DNA from: Phialocephala subalpina
Lineage: Eukaryota; Ascomycota; Leotiomycetes; Helotiales; Mollisiaceae
DNA: 64,000 nucleotides
Direction of reading: 5' to 3'
NCBI GenBank assembly: GCA_900073065.1
Contig: FJOG01000022.1
Coordinates: forward strand, 325,057 to 389,056
Shown here: piece after piece, positions 46,246-58,891 of the stretch
Layout: each line of letters begins with the position of its first letter
Numbering within the stretch: the first letter of the stretch is position 1
Translations under genes and position numbers: made by a program
The notes under the pieces: model-generated
The model's input: the letters and a program-made list of their open reading frames with translations, nothing else
Told to the model about the DNA's origin: nothing
The model's database searches: none

Positions 46246-48155
46246 TTCAAAGTTTCACTGTCCCATTGCCTCGCCACTCCAGTTCCCTAAGCAGGCTTCT
46301 CTAGATGATCTTCCCGCTGACAGTCTTTGGCAAGAACTTGTCATCCACAAACTGTATCTTCCTTGGATACTTATAATGTGCGGCATTTGCCTTGCAAAAC
46401 ACTTGAAGCTCTTTCGAAGTAGAACTAGATCCACATTCGCGAACTCAATTGCCAGAACAACAAATGCCTTGACAACTTCTCCTCGTGCGGGATCAGGTGA
46501 GGAGATGACTGCAGACTCTGCTACTGCAGGGTGCATTTTGAGGGTGGATTCGACTTCGAATGGACCTTGAAGAAAGTCAGTCTTAACTCGGACATTTGGA
46601 CTTGTCTGTTTGGGATACGTACCAATGCGATATCCAGAGGAATTGATGACATCGTCCGAGCGTCCCACGAACCAGAAATACCCGTCTTCATCCCGCTTCG
46701 CCTTATCACCAGTAAGATAATACGTTCTACTCTCTCTGTTGTGAATGAACGTTCTCTCTCGCCGAAGAAGCGTCTCATCGTCATTTACATATCCGTCGAA
46801 GAGACCGAAGAATCCAATACTGTCAGGATGGTCACTGATCAACAATGCTATCTCACCCTCTACCCCCGGAGCAGTTTCCAAGCCTTCGGAATCAATGAGA
46901 TGTAGAGGTACAGTAGGAGCTGGTTTCCCCATTGAACCGGGACGGATTGAAACCCCAGGGAAGTTGGCACAAAGTAAACACAGTTTCCGTCTGGCCATAG
47001 CCATCATGTATCTCCATTCCAGTAAGAGCTTGCCATTGTCTAATGACTTCATCGTTGAGTGCCTCCCCACAAGAGGTACTGTGGGAAAGTGTGAAGGGGG
47101 GGTACTCTAGGTAATAGGTTTGTAGCTGTCGAAGAACGAGTTGGCGGTATGCGAGGGGAGGCGTGTAGAGCGTGGCGATTGGGTATTTGTTGAGGATTTC
47201 TAGGAGACATTTCGGGTCAAAGGGTAGCCGATCGTCGTGGATAAAGAGTGTTGCACCGCAGTTCCATGCTCCGAAGAAGGACCAGGCTGCTTTTCCCCAG
47301 CCTTGTGATCCGGCATGGTTAGTCTATGTTTGTGCTAATTGAGTGCCAGCATGCTCACCTTGCTCTGCGGTGTTCTATAACAGCTTGCCTGGAGATAGCT
47401 GGTGCCAGTGCTTGGCCGCTGTTGTAAGAACTGTTTTCGTTATCGGACATTATCAAAAGTTTATGTGTTTCTTACCTAATGGATATGAGACTTGGTTGTG
47501 TTGCACCATCTTCGGAAGCCCTGTGGTGCCAGATGTAAAATAGACCAAGGCGGGAGAGCTCCAATGCCTCTTCATTGGAGTGACCGTAGCATTGGTCTGA
47601 AGTTGTTCTAGAGCAGAGTAGAAGGAAATAGCACCAGTATTTGGAACGTCTCCGACTTGGAGAATGACTCGGACAGTTGGATAATCATTGCGCACTAATA
47701 GAAACTTTCCGACATTGGTACCGTCTCCGACAAATACAGGGGTTTTACTCTTGTTGTATCGGTACAGAATATACTTGGGAGTTAGTAATGTGTACCTGGA
47801 GAGATAACGATCCCACTGCGTATTGCTGCAACAGCGATCTCCCACCTTCAAAACTTAGTCAGCAATTTCGTGCCTTGATATTTTAAAAGAGATGTTATTA
47901 CCATGCTGGTACTCTCGGGAGTATCATGACCATCATTTCCTCTGCTTTGATATCAAGCTTCTCAAGTAAGGAAGCAAGTCTGTTCGATTGACGAGAGAAG
48001 TACTTGAAAGTCAAGGACTGGGTTTCTGATTGATCATGCGATACCCAATACACGGCATTCAGGTATCCAGGCTGAACTGCCCAGTGGTCGATAACATCAA
48101 TGGCGAAGTTGAACTTGTCTGGCCGCTGGAGCTTGTGATGATGGAAATGAGCCAT
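46246..48155 (-). pseudogene. Broken acyl-CoA synthetase (AMP-binding, ACSM-like) gene
   Basis: The order of motifs is that of an AMP-forming acyl-CoA synthetase: FNFAIDVIDHWA, EEMMVMILPRVPAW, VYFTSGTTGLPKM (A3), TSCGEALNDEVI, DGYGQTETV, APTVPLHLIDSEG, YYLTGDKAKRDEDGYFWFVG with RSDDVINSSGYRIG (A7/A8), then YKYPRKIQFVDDKFLPKTVS and GKI (A10). Recognisable introns interrupt it, for example 46568-46624 between YRI and GPFEVES. It is broken by TAG at 47377-47375 (where a Trp of the WNTAEQGWG block is expected), by TAG at 46303-46301 just after SGKII, and by one-base shifts near 47785, 46975-46982 and 46420-46445. The open frame continues upstream to an ATG at 48470, so the 5' end is uncertain. 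It precedes the DJ-1 and NRPS-like genes on the same strand. Confidence 0.85.
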
Positions 48156-48470
48156 GGCTGGCAAAAGTCGAAGGGTGGGACTCTGGAGTATATTGAATTT
48201 GGCCCACTGACTAAACAACGCAGACGCTAGATGACTTGAAGTTGTGTACGCACAACACAACTCAATCAAGGTAATGCTGAGGACTGTACGATAGTGGACT
48301 ACATCCAAAATTGAAATGAAGAAGAGGCAGAAATAAGATTGAGCAGGCCAGAGATACTTGTACCCCATATTGTGTCGCAATGCGGAGATCTGCAGTTGGT
48401 CAACGTCCTGGACATAGAGAGATTGGGGATTTGGTACGAACCACACCCGCCGACATTCGGGAACAGCCAT

Positions 48471-48835
48471 TACAGTCCATGAAGGATGATCAAGAACAGG
48501 GTCCCTTGCTAAGATCAGAACGAATCAAAGTCGGTGGCAGCAACTTGCTAGCATATGTGACGCAGTCCGAGGTGAGCATAACATTCGAAGATGCAGCTAG
48601 AGCCCTGGCAAATCAGAAAGCTATCGATAGATACATCCCTCCAAATTCAGCATCAGTATCGAAATCAGTTAGATCCGCACAGAAAAGTAAAATTTTGATA
48701 GAACCAATAATTCATTGAGTGGTGGTGTGGGTAGGTCTGTAGTAAAACAATGCAAAGCCCTGCCATCAGAGTCCAACTAGGACGACCTCCGTAGACTACT
48801 GGTTGCCTCAATCAATTTTCGAAAGTCCTAGCCTT
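48471..48835. other. Short intergenic region
   Basis: Lies between the possible 5' end of the synthetase relic and the 3' end of the DJ-1 gene. Nothing recognised. Confidence 0.45.
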
Positions 48836-49525
48836 TCACGGAACGATGCCCTCCCCATCTCTGCTAGCATGCTGAACAATATAAGCGACTTTGTCTTTGG
48901 CTTCCTTCCCAGCAATATGTTGAATCAACCACAGACTTCCATCCAGACCGCAGCTCACGCCTCCACATGTTATAGTCTGAAGTCCCTTCTCCTCATCAAC
49001 CTTGTTGACCACGAATCGCTCCTCCAAGACTTTCGTGCCCTTCACGGTTCCTGCCTTGGCCTTCGCCTCCAAAATCTCCCTCATCTTGCCGTAGTAGCTA
49101 GGATGAGTCGTCGCTTGTAGCCCATCAAGAACTCCAGCTTCTGCGAGGAAGAGCGAGCCAGTACAAACACTCATCAACACCCTCGGTTTCCACTCTTTCT
49201 TTGGCAGACTTACAAAAGCCTTGATCAAGTCCAATGGCTCGGTCTTTCCCTCCAGTACTCCAGGAGATCCCCCACCTGGTATGATCAGGACATCGTATTC
49301 TGCGAGTTTTTCATAGGCTTCGGATATTGAAATGTCGCGCTGGATCTTGAGAGTCTGGTTCGTGGTCGTGATTTCGGAGACGGCTGTTATTGTTGGAGTG
49401 AAGACTTTCGTCTTGGTGCCCGGGTAGACGGCGTGAGAGAGGATTTCGAGGGGTCCGGTGAGGTCGAGTGTGTCGAGGTCGGAGTGCATGTGGTAGAGGA
49501 CCTTGAGGGTCTCTGGGGTCGGCAT
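48836..49525 (-). CDS. DJ-1/PfpI superfamily protein
   Basis: A single exon encodes 229 residues from the ATG at 49525; the frame stays open upstream to 49753, but that part reads as leader. The fold signature is clear: LKVLYHMHSDLDTLDLTGPL at the N-terminus, YDVLIIPGGGSPGV, and the nucleophile elbow MSVCTGSLFLAEAGVLDG with Cys121, followed by TTHPS (His141). Fungal relatives are annotated as ThiJ/PfpI, isonitrile-hydratase-like or GATase1-like proteins. The D-L-T-G-P and C-T-G motifs resemble the isonitrile hydratase subgroup, but substrate cannot be inferred. It sits between the synthetase relic and the NRPS-like reductase on the same strand, so a tailoring role is possible. Confidence 0.92.
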   Translation of the reverse strand: MPTPETLKVLYHMHSDLDTLDLTGPLEILSHAVYPGTKTKVFTPTITAVSEITTTNQTLKIQRDISISEAYEKLAEYDVLIIPGGGSPGVLEGKTEPLDLIKAFVSLPKKEWKPRVLMSVCTGSLFLAEAGVLDGLQATTHPSYYGKMREILEAKAKAGTVKGTKVLEERFVVNKVDEEKGLQTITCGGVSCGLDGSLWLIQHIAGKEAKDKVAYIVQHASRDGEGIVP

Positions 49526-50869
49526 TGTACGTTCGTTAATTGGGATTGGAATTGCTGGACAAGAAAAGCTGAGAAAAGAGGGGACAACGCCGCAGATTAT
49601 ATAACGATGACTCTTTGATCCGCATGTGCAGAGGGCTAGAAGAGAAGAATAAAGTAATGGAAACTGCTTCAATATGTAGTCAAGTCTTGGCCGCGTTGCT
49701 GCAGACGTGCAACGGTGGAATGAATGAGTCAATCGAGGAGAAAGGAGAGTCAACAGGGCGTGTATGTCAGATGGCAGGGGAATATATAGATTTTCGGATA
49801 TCCAGGCCAGTGAGAAAAGAAGGCTTGACGGATATGGCTGTAGAGGAGGTTGACGCCCGTCGGACTCGGGAGGATTTGTCGTTAATGAGGGGAGTGGGTG
49901 TGACTAGAATTAAGGGGGTGGGCCTAGAGAGATCTCGACGCGGCAAACGCGTCGTCCTGGACGAACCCTTCAGCCAGGGCAGCATCTCTACGTACCTGAT
50001 GAAATACAAATCGTTGTCTTTTGACTGCTGCCAAGCTCTGACACTTTGTCTTTTACTGTTCTTCTGCATATATCTCTCGATACTGGACGATTGATCTCTA
50101 CCTACCTGTACAGTGGATTGATGTCTGATGTCAATAATTTATTTCAATGTCAGGGCAACAATCGAACCCTGCGACGTGCAACAAAATTCGCTCGAGAGGA
50201 CTACCAGGACTAATCCGATCTAGAAATATGAGATAGGGAGAGCACACCAGCGTCAAATTGCTTGATTGGACGATGGATGTGTGGGACCAATCCTCTGATG
50301 GGAGAGAACCTCACGACGAACGAAGCAACGAAATCGACACCTTGGGGGATTATCGCCCGGTCCCTGAATCGCTACATCCTTTGAGGAGGAGCGCAACATT
50401 AGGAAAAGATCAGATGGCTAAGCTCCTGAGGTGATTGAGGAACACCGAGTTCGACTGTCGGTGGACCAAGAATGCGATGGAGAAGGTTCCTCGAAAGCCA
50501 ATCAACTACATAACGATTGCAATTTGATTGCATGGGAAGCGGAAGCAACACCGTCATGCTACTAGAAAATGGAGTGCCTTCGGTAGTAGACAATTCTCGC
50601 CGTATACAACTCGTAGCCAATGTCGGGAACATGGATTGAGACTCTGCTACGGTCAGGTCGTGGATGCAAGTCGGACAATGGATGTGCGATTATTTCAAAT
50701 ATGGAATACGTGTCGGTATATCAACATGCAAACCCCAAGAAGACACGAAATGCGAGGGAAATGCCATACTAGCTGCTCAACAACGAAATGATCCTAAACG
50801 TTCCACGAGCAGAAAATCCTGTCTTCGAGAGAGACCACAGAGTGGTTTAGGATGCCTACCTAGCCTAGC
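49526..50869. other. Intergenic, nothing recognised
   Basis: Promoter of the DJ-1 gene and 3' side of the NRPS-like gene. A forward frame at 49615-50094 has no domain character. Confidence 0.45.
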
Positions 50870-53800
50870 CTACAACTTCCACTGTTCAATCCATAGTCTC
50901 AACCACGCAGGCGACACAGCAGGTATCTCAGCCGCCTTTGAGCTTTCACGAACCAATCTACCAACTTCGTACCTTGACTCGGTCTCGGTCTCCTTCTCGC
51001 CGAGGAGCCGGAAGAAGTCGAGAAGCTTCACGGCAGGATTCGCCTCGAGCACAGCACCCTTGCTGCTCTGCTCCAACATTTCGACCCAGGCTTTCAATGG
51101 CACCGATCTCCCTATACCAGCGAATTTCTGAACGTCTTGCCTGACTTCACACCATGTGGTAGTCTTGGGATTGATAAGGTTGTAGACGGATATCTGACCT
51201 TGACGATCAAGAACTTTCTCAACGAGCTCGAGTATGATTGTCGACAGCAGGTCTACGGGCAACCAGTCAAGTACCTCCATACTCCCTAGAGTTTCCGGCA
51301 CGGCGCCCAAGTGCTTCGAGCTGGCCACGAGACTTGGAAACCATTCCTGACTGTTCCACGCCCCCTTGTCTGTTAATGGACCAGCAATTTGACCAGTTCG
51401 GAAAACTGCGGTGGTCAAGCCCTTGTCTTTGGAATATCTGTCCAGAAGATGTTCACTAACGAATTTGGACTCGCCATAGCCAAGATGTTCTGGAGCGTCG
51501 AAGTCCTGGATGATTTCCTCGGGAACTGCCTCCGAAGGATGCTTGTTGAGCCATTTCAGAGCAGTCGATATACTGGAGATGAAGATCACGGGTGCTCTCT
51601 TTGCTGAATTCGCACCAAAGTCAAGAAAATTGCGAACACCTTTGATCTGGGAATCGAATGACTCGAGTGTTAGGTTGAAGTTGACTTTCCAAGCGCTGTG
51701 TATGATCACAGCTGCCTCTCGCAACAATTCCTCGTACTTCTTCTCGCACAAACCGAGATCTTGTTGTGCAAAATCGGCCTGCAGAAATTCGACTCGCTCA
51801 CTAAGTGCCTTCAGCCCACGGACTCGATTGCTTTTCTCTTGTCGTTCCCGTGCATCTGCAGATCTGTTTAGGCAATATATCCTGCTGACTTGGGATAGTG
51901 GCAGAGCATCTAGTTGCGCTAATAAGTATGATCCTAGAGATCCTGTTGTGCCAGTCAAGATAACGCTCCACGGTGCTGATGATGTTGATCCATTATTGGA
52001 CTGTCTCGGCGGCAACGCTGATGGCATATCTCTTGTGTACTTTTGTATCATCGATGCTATTTGGGCACGATGCTCTAGTCCTCCATTAGACCCGATGTTC
52101 CCATTCTGAGAACTCGAAAGACGAACAATCGCATTAGCCATCCTTTCGACCGACCAGGCGGAGTAGACTAGACGAGGGTTTATATTTTCGGTGTGGATTG
52201 GTATCTCGCATAGTGCCAAAGCTGCTCGAAGTCTCTGCATGATGATTATAACCCGCAGCGAGTCTAGACCTCGCTGAAAGACGTTCTCCGTGTCACTCAG
52301 GTCGTCCGCGTCCAAGGCCTCCGCATATATCTCCTTGACAAATGTCAAGATGTCTACAGGAGAATTTGACTTCGACAAGGTCAAGCCTTCCGTGAGTAGA
52401 CCTGCTTCTTGAGATCGGTACAAGTGTTCAAGTTCCTCTGCAAAGTCTCGAACAGTCTGCTGCCGCTGAATTGTTCCTTTACCTGCTCTCAAGAATGGCT
52501 TTCCTGGATCGGCAAACAGGATCAAAGACTTTGGAATCTTGGAGAAACCTGGAGCAACCTTGTTTGCCTCCTGAACAGCTGGCCAAATGTCGTCAAGAAG
52601 CTGGTGGCGCTCCCGTTCGGTCTCTAGTGTGTATGCCGAGTCAAGCTCGATCAACAAGGATGGAATGAATCGATACTCGCCAATAATAAGAGCTCCCTTG
52701 ATCGATGGATGAGAACGGATAATATTCTCCATTGGTATGGGATTTATCTTCTCACCGTTGGAGAGGACGATCAGGTCATCGGCTCGGCCGCGGTACTTCC
52801 ACCAGCCAGGAGCATTTGCGTTCGCAGAGTAGAGGTCTCTCGTCCGATACTCCTTGATTCCTGGAAATACCTGAAAGACAGGCTGATATTTGCTTGTTCG
52901 ATCATCCTTGTCAATGACCAATTCGAAGATTCCGGCGGATATCTCGTCGAATCTATACCCTATGTGGGAGTAAAATTTTATCGAGTCCCATACATCGTTA
53001 TTTCCCGAAAGATGGTGGAACCAACCACATTCCGTCGCGCCAATGTAACTGAACAGGTGCGGCACTATTTTTGCAAGCTTCTCCCCAGTCGTTGGTCGTA
53101 GCGGGCCGCCGGCATATCCAATATGCTTGACGTTTACCAGATCCTGTTGTGCAGCTAGATCGTCTGCAAGCTCCTCTAGTATTGACGGCGGGGTGAGCAT
53201 CGTTGTGACAACTCCGGTCTTCAGCAACTGGCCGACATACTGCACAGTCATCGGGACGTCTGGATGTCCCTGGACCAATGTCATCTCCATCCACACAGCA
53301 AACATATTGTACCCCAAACCGCCTGCCTGTCTGATACATCAGCAATGCGCTTCCAACAAGAGCATCTGCATATGAAGACAGGCTCGGCAACTCACGTGAA
53401 AACATGGGAGAAGAGAAAGCGCATTCTGGTGATAAAGCGAGACTTTCGAAATTGATTCTCCCTGGTCTGATGGCAGAATGGTCATAGCATCCCAAAATCG
53501 AAGCATCTCATGAGTGTAGATTATGGGCTTAGGATTGCCTGTCATTCCTCAACAATCTCCTCATAGACTATGTTTCGTATTGCTTACCTGACGAGCCAGA
53601 GGTGTGCAAAGTGATGACTTTACTATTCTCCGCACTTTCTAGTGGCTCATGGAAGGCAAAATGAGGTACTGCATCCCCTGCCAGGATATCATCGAGTCGC
53701 GGCGCATGGAGCTTACGAACTTGAGGTGAAGCCGCAAAGAGGGGTTGCAGGCTCTGATTAAGCGACTGACAAGAGACAATCACTTTACAGTTGGCCCTTT

Positions 53801-54202
53801 CGAAGAGTCCCAACTGTGCTTGGATCGTATTTCGCAGCGAGGCGATCAGGATCTGGCAGCTATGATCAGTGAAGCCCGGTAATGAGATCTGCTCGACCAT
53901 ACCTTTCGCCCTGTTTTCATCGTCGCCAACACGAAGATGAGGTATCTCAAATCGTTGGGACCGAAGTATGCAAATGCACCGCCTTTTTCCTTAGGATCGA
54001 GCATCACCTCCTCGATCCACCAGCAGACACGATTGACGGCATTTGCGAGCTGCGCATAGCTGATTGTCTGAAACCCAGCAGAGATGTCTCGAGACTTCGG
54101 AAAGATGGCGACTGGCCTTCCATACCCGGACCTCGCCCTCTCGTCAACGATATTTGGAAGAGCTCTGTGGCCAAAATCTTCACTCTGACTAGAGGAATCC
54201 AT
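50870..54202 (-). CDS. NRPS-like A-PCP-reductase (carboxylate reductase type)
   Basis: Four exons (54202-53903, 53852-53588, 53538-53396, 53326-50870; 3,165 nt, 1,054 residues) join in frame with introns of 50, 49 and 69 bp. The adenylation domain has HTSGSSGNPK (A3, about residues 181-190), YIGATECGW, YRTRDLY, YRGRADDLIVLSNGEK and GKGTIQR (A10 lysine). The carrier domain has RGLDSLR (about 588-594), the serine taking phosphopantetheine. The reductase domain has the NAD(P) motif TGTTGSLGSYLL (about 694) and the catalytic YGESK (about 854-858). There is no condensation or thioesterase domain. Such enzymes activate an aryl or amino acid and release it as an aldehyde or alcohol. The substrate is not readable by eye. 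All motifs are intact, unlike the neighbouring acyl-CoA synthetase. Confidence 0.95.
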
Positions 54203-56154
54203 GATTATGGTCTCAACCAAGCAGAATAAACACAAACAAGAAGGAAATGCAAGATGGTATTGGGATAAGAAGGCAAGTGAGTGTGAGTGAGATATATCCC
54301 CATTCTTTCATTCAGCTTACTTAGCACTATTGCGCGGCAGAGCCTTCCCGCTGATCACGGCCCATCTCTTCACAACCCAGATCCTATTATAGACTTCGCG
54401 CCGCAACAGGACGTTCTGATAATTGAGTTGGTTCTCATGAGCGAGAACGAACTGGCCTATGTTGGCGAAGAAAAGTACCTGGTCGCTAAAATGTCATGCA
54501 GGGTTCGTATTCTTGGCAAAGCAGGACATAATCCGACAGTGCCGATCGTTTACGATCGGGTCATCGGCCGACTCCTTGCACGTAAGCACGCTTTTTACGT
54601 TGCTTGCTCACTAATCAAGGTAAGAGTACCTGCACTATACGGGTACAAAATCGGATTGAAGGTCGGCGGAACAGGCTACCCGTATCCTATCTTCTTATTG
54701 TTGGAATAGGATTCGAATATGTGACGAGGCTCACGACCGTAGTGCTAATGTCAGATATTCGCCTGTCTAGAACTCTCAGCAGACTTTCAACAGCACGAAA
54801 AATGGACTTTCGGCAATGGCGACCACTACGCGACTTATTGGGCGGTAGCCGACCACGGCTCTTGACCCTCAGTCGGCGTTTACTCGAGACAAGATCTGTG
54901 TTGGCGAAGTTCCATGCGTCAAGAGGTAGGTGACTTCGCGTTAGAAGAGTTTACAGAAAGCTTAGTCTTGCAGAGACATCGTTTGCTCTTAATTCTGGAA
55001 CCCATCTTGAACGGTATCGTCGATGCTCAGTTTGGCTCCGACTAACCTTTCCACATTATTGCGTAATGGAGCACTCTCCGGTGCTGAGCAGCTCGAGAGA
55101 ATATGCCCTCTCCTCCAATTAGCGACTTGCTGCCATTCTTCTTGGGGTTCCGTTGGTACCAAAACTACTTTTGAAACCTGTTGTTAAATTCAACAGAGAA
55201 GGCATGCATCTGGGTCGTGGCTTCCCGATTAACGAAACAAAAGTTGATCAGTGCCAGTTCAATTCCAAGTCCGGTGAGCAGAAGTGTTCGTGGAGATCTG
55301 AGGAGCGCAGTTTGGAGGGCTTCTTCACCGCCTCACCAGCTCACCTTCAACCCCGTTTCCGCCTCAACCACGAGATCGACCACAATTCCATCAATATCTC
55401 AACAAGAAAAATTCCAAGCATCTAGGTCTCTCAGCTGGAGTATCAGAAGCCCGCGAAGCTTTCCCTGGCTCAGGCAATGAACCACCTTTATAGTTGTTGT
55501 ATGCGGATGGCGATTTTTTTCCAACCTACGCGAAGTTGAGACCTCAAATCTTGCAACCAGATGTGCAACAAAACTTTTTGAATGTTCCAACTTTTTGGGA
55601 CAATGTAGTATGTTGAGTGTCGCTGGTTTTTTGTTTCCGATAAAGGCCGTCCTTATTCGCGGTGCTGATTCCAAACTTTCTCTTGCGATGAAATTGATCA
55701 CTTGGCAGGGTTTTGCTCTATCGTTATTACTTTCACGCCGGCGATTGTTTTTCAATTTCACCTCATTCTGTTCTCTGCGCGTTGATGTTTTCATTGGGTC
55801 ACTTCATTCATAAGCTCTCATCCAGGCAGCAACAAATAAGCCGTTTTGACATTGAAGAAACCAGCTTTTGGTAGCCAAATCTCTCCTCAAAGCCTCTGCG
55901 AAACAATAAGTTTATTTTCAACAGAAAGTTTATTCGGATTGGTCCAGACATGAAGATTGTCACCCACGTACCTGCCTGCATGTCGGCCGCCCGCGATCTC
56001 TCACGTGCTTCGCTGACATCTCACTCGGCATCTAATCTCATCCTGAACCTCAACTTCAACTCCCAAAAATCCCACAACCACCAAACTCATCCTTCTTGCC
56101 CTTTCAATAAATCATATCCTTGCTGAAATCAAGTCTCACGATTCCAAAATCATA
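54203..56154. other. Gene-poor region
   Basis: Forward frames (54287-54709, 55153-55480) and a reverse frame (55399-55794) have no recognisable domains. Runs of changing frames suggest old, decayed sequence rather than a live gene. Confidence 0.45.
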
Positions 56155-56858
56155 ATGTTCTGCCCCTTCTGCGCAATCGCCTCCGCAATCCCGCCTTCCC
56201 CTTCCCCCGCACTCTTCACCTCCCTCAAAGGCTCCGCATATCCCGTCCTCTCCACGCCCACCGTCATCGCATTCCTAGACATCGCTCCTCTTTCGCCAGG
56301 CCATGTCCTTCTCTGTCCCCGTCGTCATGTCGAAAAAGCTTCTTGGATGACAGGGGCAGAAGCTGCGGCGCTGGGGTTCTGGTTGCCGGTTTTGGGGAGG
56401 GCGGTTATTGGTGCGTTGGGGAAGAAGACGGAGGGGGCGAGTTGGAATGTTATTCAGGCTAATGGTATGTTTGAATTTCTTGATGTTTGGAGGTGACGGG
56501 ATGGTGGGGAGGGGACGTGAGAAGAGGTGATGGGTTTGGGGATGAGAGCTGATGGGAAGCAGGTACAGAAGCAGGACAAACAGTTCCGCATTCTCATTTT
56601 CATGTCATTCCTCGGTTGGGAGAAGGTGATGGGAAGGCACGTGATGCGAGTGAGATCGGAGATGCTGAGAGGAAGAATATTGCGTTGGGTGAAGGACCCA
56701 GAGTGAAGTTGGAAGATGGCGAGGGGAGGAGATTGATGGAATTGATTAAGGAGAAGGTGAAGGTTGAGGTTAAGGAGATGAAGTCGAGAGGCGAGGTTGG
56801 CAGTGAAGGTGAAGAGGGATTGTTTGTGAAATTTGGAGATAGTGGGTTGAAGTTGTGA
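56155..56858 (+). CDS. HIT-family (histidine triad) nucleotide hydrolase or transferase
   Basis: Two exons (56155-56464 and 56563-56858; 606 nt, 201 residues) join in frame around a 98-bp intron. The N-terminus MFCPFCAIASAIPPS, then FLDIAPLSPGHVLLCPRRHV and, across the splice, [24 protein letters not shown] form the HIT domain. The triad is H113-S-H115-F-H117. CPFC at residues 3-6 may bind zinc, as in other HIT proteins. The remaining 80 residues are Lys/Glu-rich and extend beyond the minimal HIT fold. The substrate is probably a nucleoside phosphoramidate or dinucleoside polyphosphate by family; a specific subgroup cannot be fixed. Confidence 0.93.
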
Positions 56859-58891
56859 AGCTGGGCAGTTCCAATGAAAGTAAGTTATTGTGCTTGTGGA
56901 GCCGTGTATCATTTAGTATTTTTCTGATAAATTCTCAAGACTTGAAGCTGGTACAAATGTCCCGGATCTTCTCGTACATTGCAAAAAGAAAAATCAGAAA
57001 GCGGAATCATTTCAGGAAGCTGTGAAGTAAGATTACATTGCCCAATCTACCCTCCCGGTTTCCTGCTCTCAGTGCATCTTCTCCATCTTTTTCACAAGAT
57101 TCCACCGTAATCTCCCCATTGTTTGGAACCGCTCTGCAAGGTCTGTTGACGTCAATGAGGACTTTCTTCCGAGCAAGGAATTTTCCATTGCACAGCACGC
57201 GACGGACTTCGCCCGAATTCCAATTTCCCAATGAATGTGCTCTTCTCTGGCGTGAAGTCTGCATATTTAACTCCTGTGAAGTCGTTAGGGCTGTAGTGGA
57301 GCCGGCTCTGAGGACCACCTCGTCCATCCCAGTCCCATTGCGAGGGAAGATGCCAGTCTCGTTGTGAGGTGCGTCGTGGGTCAATAGAGTCGAAGTGTAG
57401 AACCGCGCGGAGCAGCTCTTCTCGTTTCTAGCTTGATGTACTCATTTTTGCTGAATTTGTGCCTTCGATGGGTCTCAACAGGATACTGGAACAGTAAGTT
57501 GGTGATCTTCTTACTTTAGAAGTACTCCAGAAATGATAGAAAAGGGTTACGAGTGTACTTGATCGCGCAGAAAATATCTTTTACGCAAGGCCTCTCTCCT
57601 TTTCATAGCTAATGGGCACATCCTGGGCGAAAAGCAAAACAAGAGAAGTGTTTGTGATGAAGCGTGTCGCTTGTTGGTGTTTTCGATACTGCACCAAGAG
57701 GTTGTTTGATGGTCTGAAGGTCTCCCCAAATATTTGGGCCGAAGAGAGACCAGATTCAGTGCAGATGAAAACTTGGCATTTTCTCTCTCTACAAGTTTTG
57801 AAATTAGAATACTTACTCGAGACCTTAAAGTCATGTGTCGGTCGTATTATTGATGTGCGAGTCGAGAAGGTCGAGGCAGGGATTCAATGCCCGCTAAGTG
57901 CCAGCGAGATGGCCATAAAGGCCTGAAGTAGAACGCGCGCCAACACATTCAAATCGGCCATGCCCTGAAATATTATTTCTGTGTGCTACAAAGCTTAAGC
58001 TTAACAAAATGATACTGATACATCGCAAACACAGTTGTGTGTTGAGCATGAGTGAAATTTCTCCTCAGGCTCGCTACTTGTTGCATCGACATATATTTTT
58101 CTACGTCCCGTGCGACAGCATTCACTTTCCTGTGTCAATCTCACTTAATAGAATCGAGATGCAAGCCTATCATGGCATGTAGTCCTTCTTCACAGCAGAT
58201 ACCGACTCACCGTGAAGGTGTAGAGTTGTCAAATTTACCAGACGTATCACTTTCAGCTTCGGTGACCTAGACTTTGAACACAGAGCAATGAATTATATAT
58301 ACATCTTCTCATAAATTCACACTTTCATAGCAAGTACCCTCTTATTTTCATTGTTTGGGATTGATCCCCAAATAGGAAAGGTTGACGGCGATGATGAGCC
58401 TGAGGTCTGATCAGGTAAAAGCTACATGCGCTAAACAGAGTCATTGCCACTACGACCGGTCTTTGCAATTCATTCATTCCAGTTTCCAAGTACAGAGATC
58501 ATTGTTCTGGCCTGCCAGCAACTTTGAACGTCTGAGCCCTGGACATTCAAAGCTGAACACGCGGGAAGACTTCCTTGGACCTTCCAGAATCGACAGACGT
58601 TGTCGAGGAAGGAGCGTTTCTCTTGGCACCCAAAGAACGCACCGCTCGTCTCGACCTCGGTTCTTCATTTCGCATCAAATCTGTATTATTTATCCCCTAA
58701 ACATTCACCTTTTCTCTAAACCACGAGTCACGGGAAACGGCCGCTAGCGAACCCTTCCCCTATCCTCACCCGCTCGCCTAATCCACAATATCAATCTTTC
58801 ACAAGTCAAACTTCCAACAATAGCAAGGCAGCCACTGTCACCAGCGCATATCTTAAGCTACATCCAGGATAACTACTTCTACAATTCCCTT
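56859..58891. other. 2-kb gene-poor region
   Basis: No frame on either strand shows a domain or plausible splicing. The last 150 bp are pyrimidine-rich and lead into the tandem duplication. Confidence 0.45.

Noticed and set aside
47090..47110. Apparent frameshift at the C-run of the acyl-CoA synthetase relic
   Set aside because: Recounting gives seven C on the coding strand, and the frame (EYPPFTLS) is continuous.
54287..55813. Several 70-140-codon frames between the NRPS-like and HIT genes
   Set aside because: None has a recognisable domain, consistent start or splice partner; frames change without pattern.
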